Assembly: GCA_017632095.1 (NCBI GenBank)
Contig: JAGBSA010000197.1
Location: forward strand, 1 to 9,905
From: Bacteroidales bacterium
GTDB lineage: Bacteria; Bacteroidota; Bacteroidia; Bacteroidales; P3
Direction: 5' to 3'
DNA: 9,905 nt
The position numbers and the translations under genes are program-made. Position 1 is the first letter of the stretch. Each line of letters begins with the position of its first letter. This document shows, piece after piece, positions 7,293-9,905 of this stretch. The notes below the pieces were generated by a model. The model saw only the letters and a program-made list of their open reading frames with translations. It was not told the origin of the DNA and made no database searches.

Positions 7293-8544
7293 ATCGACGA
7301 AGTTCGACATCATAATTATCGGAGGCGGAGCTGCAGGACTTATGGCTGCGGCTCTGTTGAGCGAAAGTGGGAAAAAAGTCCTCGTTTTAGAGAAGATGAG
7401 GCAAGCCGGTTTGAAATTGAGAATCACAGGCAAAGGAAGATGCAATCTTACCAATACATTCGACCAAGAAACCTTCCTTTCACATTGTTCAAACGGCACA
7501 AACTACCTAAAAACAGCCTTTTTGAGTTTTTCAAACAAAGATACAATTAAAACATTCGAATCTTGGGGATTGCCCTTAGTGGAAGAACGCGGAAGCAGAG
7601 TTTTTCCCAAGAGCGGCAAAAGCCTTGATGTCTTTCTGACACTGCTATCGAGAATAGAAAAGACAAACAAAGTAAGACTGTTTTGCAACAAAGCCGTTGA
7701 GCAACTATTGATTGAAAACAAGCAAATCAAAGGCGTAAGATGTCAAGACAAAGAAGTGTTTTATGCAGACAAGGTTTTGCTGTGTTGCGGTGGAGAATCC
7801 TATCCTGCAACAGGCTCTAACGGCGACGGAATACGTTTGGCAAAACTTTCAAATCACAAAATCACGCCCACCATGCCTGCTTTGGTTGGCATAAGAACAA
7901 AACGTGCTCACCCCGAAAGGCTGCAAAATTATACCATTCGCAATGTCGAAGTCAAAATACTTGACAAAAACGACAACATCTTAGAGAAAGACTTCGGAGA
8001 TATTTACTTAGACGAATACGGATTGGCAGGTCCTACAATTTTAAGACTGAATAGAAAAATTGCAGAACGACTTTACAAAGGCGAAAAGTTGTTTGTGTCC
8101 GTCGATATGAAACCTAAGCTAAGCAAAGAACAACTACGCAAAGAAATAGTCAAGGTATTGCAAGAGCGAATGGGGCAAAGCGTCGAAAGCGTAGTCAGAG
8201 CATGGCTTCCAAAAGAGCTTGTCGAAGATTATAAACACTGGTTAAAACGACGCAAAGAAGAATATAAATCACTCAATCAAAGAGTAGGCAATGCCGACTT
8301 TATTTTAGAATATTTGAAATCAAACAAAGACGAGATAATTGGCGATATGGGTTGGCATGAAGCCATTGTTACCAAAGGCGGAGTAGATTTGACAGAGGTA
8401 GATTGTAACAGCATGCAATCGAAAAGAGTAAAGGGTTTGTTCTTTTCAGGAGAGGTGTTGGATTTTGACGGAGACACAGGAGGATTTAACCTACAAATAG
8501 CATTCTCAACGGCATTCCTTGCAGCCAAATCAATGTGTAAATAA
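7276..8544 (+). CDS. FAD-dependent oxidoreductase, BaiN/HI0933 family (flavoprotein)
   Basis: This 422-residue cytoplasmic protein belongs to the HI0933-like flavoproteins (often named BaiN/RdsA or 'aminoacetone oxidase'), whose physiological reaction is mostly unknown. An N-terminal Rossmann dinucleotide fold is seen in IIIIGGGAAGLMAA (12-25) with the acidic residue of VLVLEK (35-40). Family markers follow: TGKGRCNLTN (51-60), CCGGESYPATGSNGDG (170-185), the GLAGPTIL segment (249-256), TKGGV (366-370) and GEVLDFDGDTGGFNLQ (392-407), which binds FAD in the family. Length is typical (about 400-420). The start at 7276 lies inside the end of era (17-base overlap); no other Met precedes the Rossmann motif, so translational coupling with era is likely. 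It ends in TAATG, sharing one base with the next gene. The family is clear; substrate and any metabolic role are not. Confidence 0.93.
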   Translation: MNQRDKSTKFDIIIIGGGAAGLMAAALLSESGKKVLVLEKMRQAGLKLRITGKGRCNLTNTFDQETFLSHCSNGTNYLKTAFLSFSNKDTIKTFESWGLPLVEERGSRVFPKSGKSLDVFLTLLSRIEKTNKVRLFCNKAVEQLLIENKQIKGVRCQDKEVFYADKVLLCCGGESYPATGSNGDGIRLAKLSNHKITPTMPALVGIRTKRAHPERLQNYTIRNVEVKILDKNDNILEKDFGDIYLDEYGLAGPTILRLNRKIAERLYKGEKLFVSVDMKPKLSKEQLRKEIVKVLQERMGQSVESVVRAWLPKELVEDYKHWLKRRKEEYKSLNQRVGNADFILEYLKSNKDEIIGDMGWHEAIVTKGGVDLTEVDCNSMQSKRVKGLFFSGEVLDFDGDTGGFNLQIAFSTAFLAAKSMCK

Positions 8545-9770
8545 TGAGAACTTTTATTTTAACAATCGTTTTTGCAGTACTGCTTTGTTCAAAGGCTTTT
8601 TCACAAGTCTCTTATGAGCCATTGAGCCAAAGAGATGTTGAACGAATCGGCAGACTGCTTATTCAAAACAAGGTATCCGGGCTTTTGACAGACAATTACA
8701 TAAGTTTGTCAGGTGTGGACTTAGGTCCGATAGAACATTTCCTTAGTTACAATCCTTTGGAAGGTGCAAGGATAAGACTAAGCGGCAAAACAAACACCTC
8801 ATTCAGCAAAAGACTTGCTTTAAGCGGGCTTTTGGCATACGGAACTAATGACAAGAAGTTGAAATATGAAGTTTCACTTGCTTTGAGTTTGAAACAAAAA
8901 CCCAAAGGCGTCTATTCATTTCCTGCAAACGCCATAAGCCTGTTCTATTCCGACAACAGCCACATGCCAAACCTTGCAAACTATGACGCATTATATTATT
9001 CCATAGGCAAAAACACAAATTATAGTCTTGAATACAGACGAAGTGGCGGTGTGAAATACCTTTACGAATTTCCAAACGCTATAGGCATATCTCCATTTGC
9101 AAACATCAGCGAATTATATTCAAAAAAACACTATTCCTATGGCGAGGTGAGCGAATTATTATCAAGTCCATACAGATACGCATCAGCAGGTATGGAATTG
9201 TATTTCAAACCCGAAAGGAAGAAAGCAAAAAAGAATTCACTCAATGCAAGACTCCAGCCTCTGACAAGCGAACTGTCATTAAACTTTACTCATAATATCT
9301 TTCTCAACTCTTCAGAAGAATATAGCAAGTTAAGTTTTCTTGCTTCCGAAAGGCTGTTTGTTGGCAAGAAAATAGCAATCGATATGCGTTTGAACGGTGG
9401 AAAGATTTTCGGAAACACTCCTCACTATTTCTATTTCACCCCTTCACAATCCTTAGGCTTATTCTCATCACAATATGCCTTGAACTTGCTGAGCGAACAA
9501 GCCTATTTCTACCAAAAAGAATACCTTCAAGGATTCCTGCAACTGAATCTTGGCGGAACAATATGCGATATGCTGCCATTGTTCAAAAAATGGAGAATGA
9601 ATGAATTTGTTTATGCAAAGGCTTTGTTTGGCGAATACGCACCTTATTACGAAGTTGGATTCGGATTAGACAACATATTCTCATGCTTCGGACTTGAAAT
9701 AATACGCTCCTTTGGCGGCAATGGTTTGACCGAAGAAAACATGTGGGGTGTCAGAATTAGAGTAAAATAA
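8544..9770 (+). CDS. Secreted DUF5686-like outer-membrane beta-barrel protein, barrel part only
   Basis: The 408-residue product has a signal peptide (MRTFILTIVFAVLLC core, signal peptidase I site after AFS at residue 20; Cys15 is not in a lipobox). The rest alternates short amphipathic strands and turns rich in Tyr, Phe and Ser, and closes with a strand ending in VRIRVK, as expected for an outer-membrane barrel. The segment SYNPLEGARIRLSGKTN (68-84) followed by FSKRLALSG (87-95) and AYGTNDKKLKY (98-108) resembles the start of the barrel in Bacteroidetes DUF5686 proteins. Those are usually about 800 residues with an N-terminal carboxypeptidase-like repeat domain; here only about 45 residues separate the signal peptide from this segment. 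The start overlaps the flavoprotein stop by one base, so coupling is likely. Function is unknown. The family assignment is from memory of its motif pattern and could be wrong; the secreted barrel nature is safer. Confidence 0.65.
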   Translation: MRTFILTIVFAVLLCSKAFSQVSYEPLSQRDVERIGRLLIQNKVSGLLTDNYISLSGVDLGPIEHFLSYNPLEGARIRLSGKTNTSFSKRLALSGLLAYGTNDKKLKYEVSLALSLKQKPKGVYSFPANAISLFYSDNSHMPNLANYDALYYSIGKNTNYSLEYRRSGGVKYLYEFPNAIGISPFANISELYSKKHYSYGEVSELLSSPYRYASAGMELYFKPERKKAKKNSLNARLQPLTSELSLNFTHNIFLNSSEEYSKLSFLASERLFVGKKIAIDMRLNGGKIFGNTPHYFYFTPSQSLGLFSSQYALNLLSEQAYFYQKEYLQGFLQLNLGGTICDMLPLFKKWRMNEFVYAKALFGEYAPYYEVGFGLDNIFSCFGLEIIRSFGGNGLTEENMWGVRIRVK

Positions 9771-9836
9771 CCCACTTTCAGATTCCGTCCTCTCCAAACA
9801 AGCTTTGACTATCAGCAAATTAACTTCTCGCAAAAT

Positions 9837-9905
9837 AACTCTTCGTTTCGCCCTTAACGAAACTTCGTTTTAATTTTCTAAAACTTGAATTCAATTTTCT
9901 AAAAC
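9837..9905 (+). repeat. Noncoding repeat, copy 2, with 21-base tandem unit
   Basis: AACTCTTCGTTT (9837-9848), CTTCGTTTTAATTTT (9863-9877) and AAAACTTGA (9880-9888) repeat words of copy 1 at 1960-2010, with 12, 15 and 9 identical bases. From 9872 a 21-base unit begins (AATTTTCTAAAAC then TTGAATTC) and its first 13 bases recur exactly at 9893-9905, where the window stops. The number of further units is unknown. It lies beyond the last gene and no reading frame spans it. Confidence 0.6.
9845..9863 (+). terminator. Small hairpin after the four-gene set, possible terminator
   Basis: GTTTCG (9845-9850) pairs with CGAAAC (9858-9863) across a 7-base loop; TTCGTTTTAATTTT follows. An alternative stem pairs AACGA (9856-9860) with TCGTT (9865-9869). 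Only six pairs and no clean T run, so support comes mainly from its place 75 bases after the last stop codon. The 66 bases from 9771 to 9836 show nothing recognisable. Confidence 0.3.

Noticed and set aside
1..9905. Mobile element, CRISPR array, tRNA, defence or toxin-antitoxin system
   Set aside because: All coding space is taken by recognisable housekeeping or envelope genes, and no transposase, terminal inverted repeats, spaced direct-repeat array or tRNA fold was seen.

Overview
This window looks like ordinary chromosomal housekeeping sequence from a member of the Bacteroidetes (Bacteroidota), most likely the order Bacteroidales; the genus cannot be told from the sequence. The grounds are AT-rich DNA, leaders without clear Shine-Dalgarno sites, promoter-like TAnnTTTG motifs, the ftsK-lolA gene pair, signal peptides ending in ...Q, a RecQ with a long Bacteroidetes-style acidic tail, and a DUF5686-like outer-membrane barrel.

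Layout: (1) 1-1675, plus strand: the 3' part of ftsK, cut inside its Walker A motif by the window edge, then a LolA-like periplasmic lipoprotein carrier. (2) 1676-2050: a 375-base gene-free gap between converging genes, with two hairpins and one copy of a short noncoding repeat. (3) 2051-5261, minus strand: recQ then aroB, 10 bases apart, probably one transcript. (4) 5262-5419: a divergent promoter region with two adjacent TAnnTTTG boxes facing the plus-strand operon and one weaker box facing recQ. (5) 5420-9770, plus strand: a tightly packed four-gene set of kdsD (arabinose-5-phosphate isomerase), era (ribosome-assembly GTPase), a BaiN/HI0933-family flavoprotein and a barrel-only DUF5686-like outer-membrane protein. 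Junctions are a 13-base gap, a 17-base overlap and a 1-base TAATG overlap. (6) 9771-9905: gene-free tail with a small hairpin, a second copy of the noncoding repeat, and a 21-base tandem repeat running off the window end.

Functionally, three genes bear on the cell envelope: LolA-like carrier (lipoprotein transport), KdsD (Kdo supply for lipopolysaccharide) and the C-terminal barrel protein. FtsK, RecQ and Era serve chromosome segregation, DNA repair and ribosome maturation, and AroB serves the shikimate pathway. I found no mobile element, CRISPR array, tRNA, rRNA, defence system or secondary-metabolite cluster, and no convincing undescribed system. The items most worth a second look are the shared intergenic repeat, the shortened DUF5686-like protein with its coupled flavoprotein, and the position of era away from its usual neighbours.
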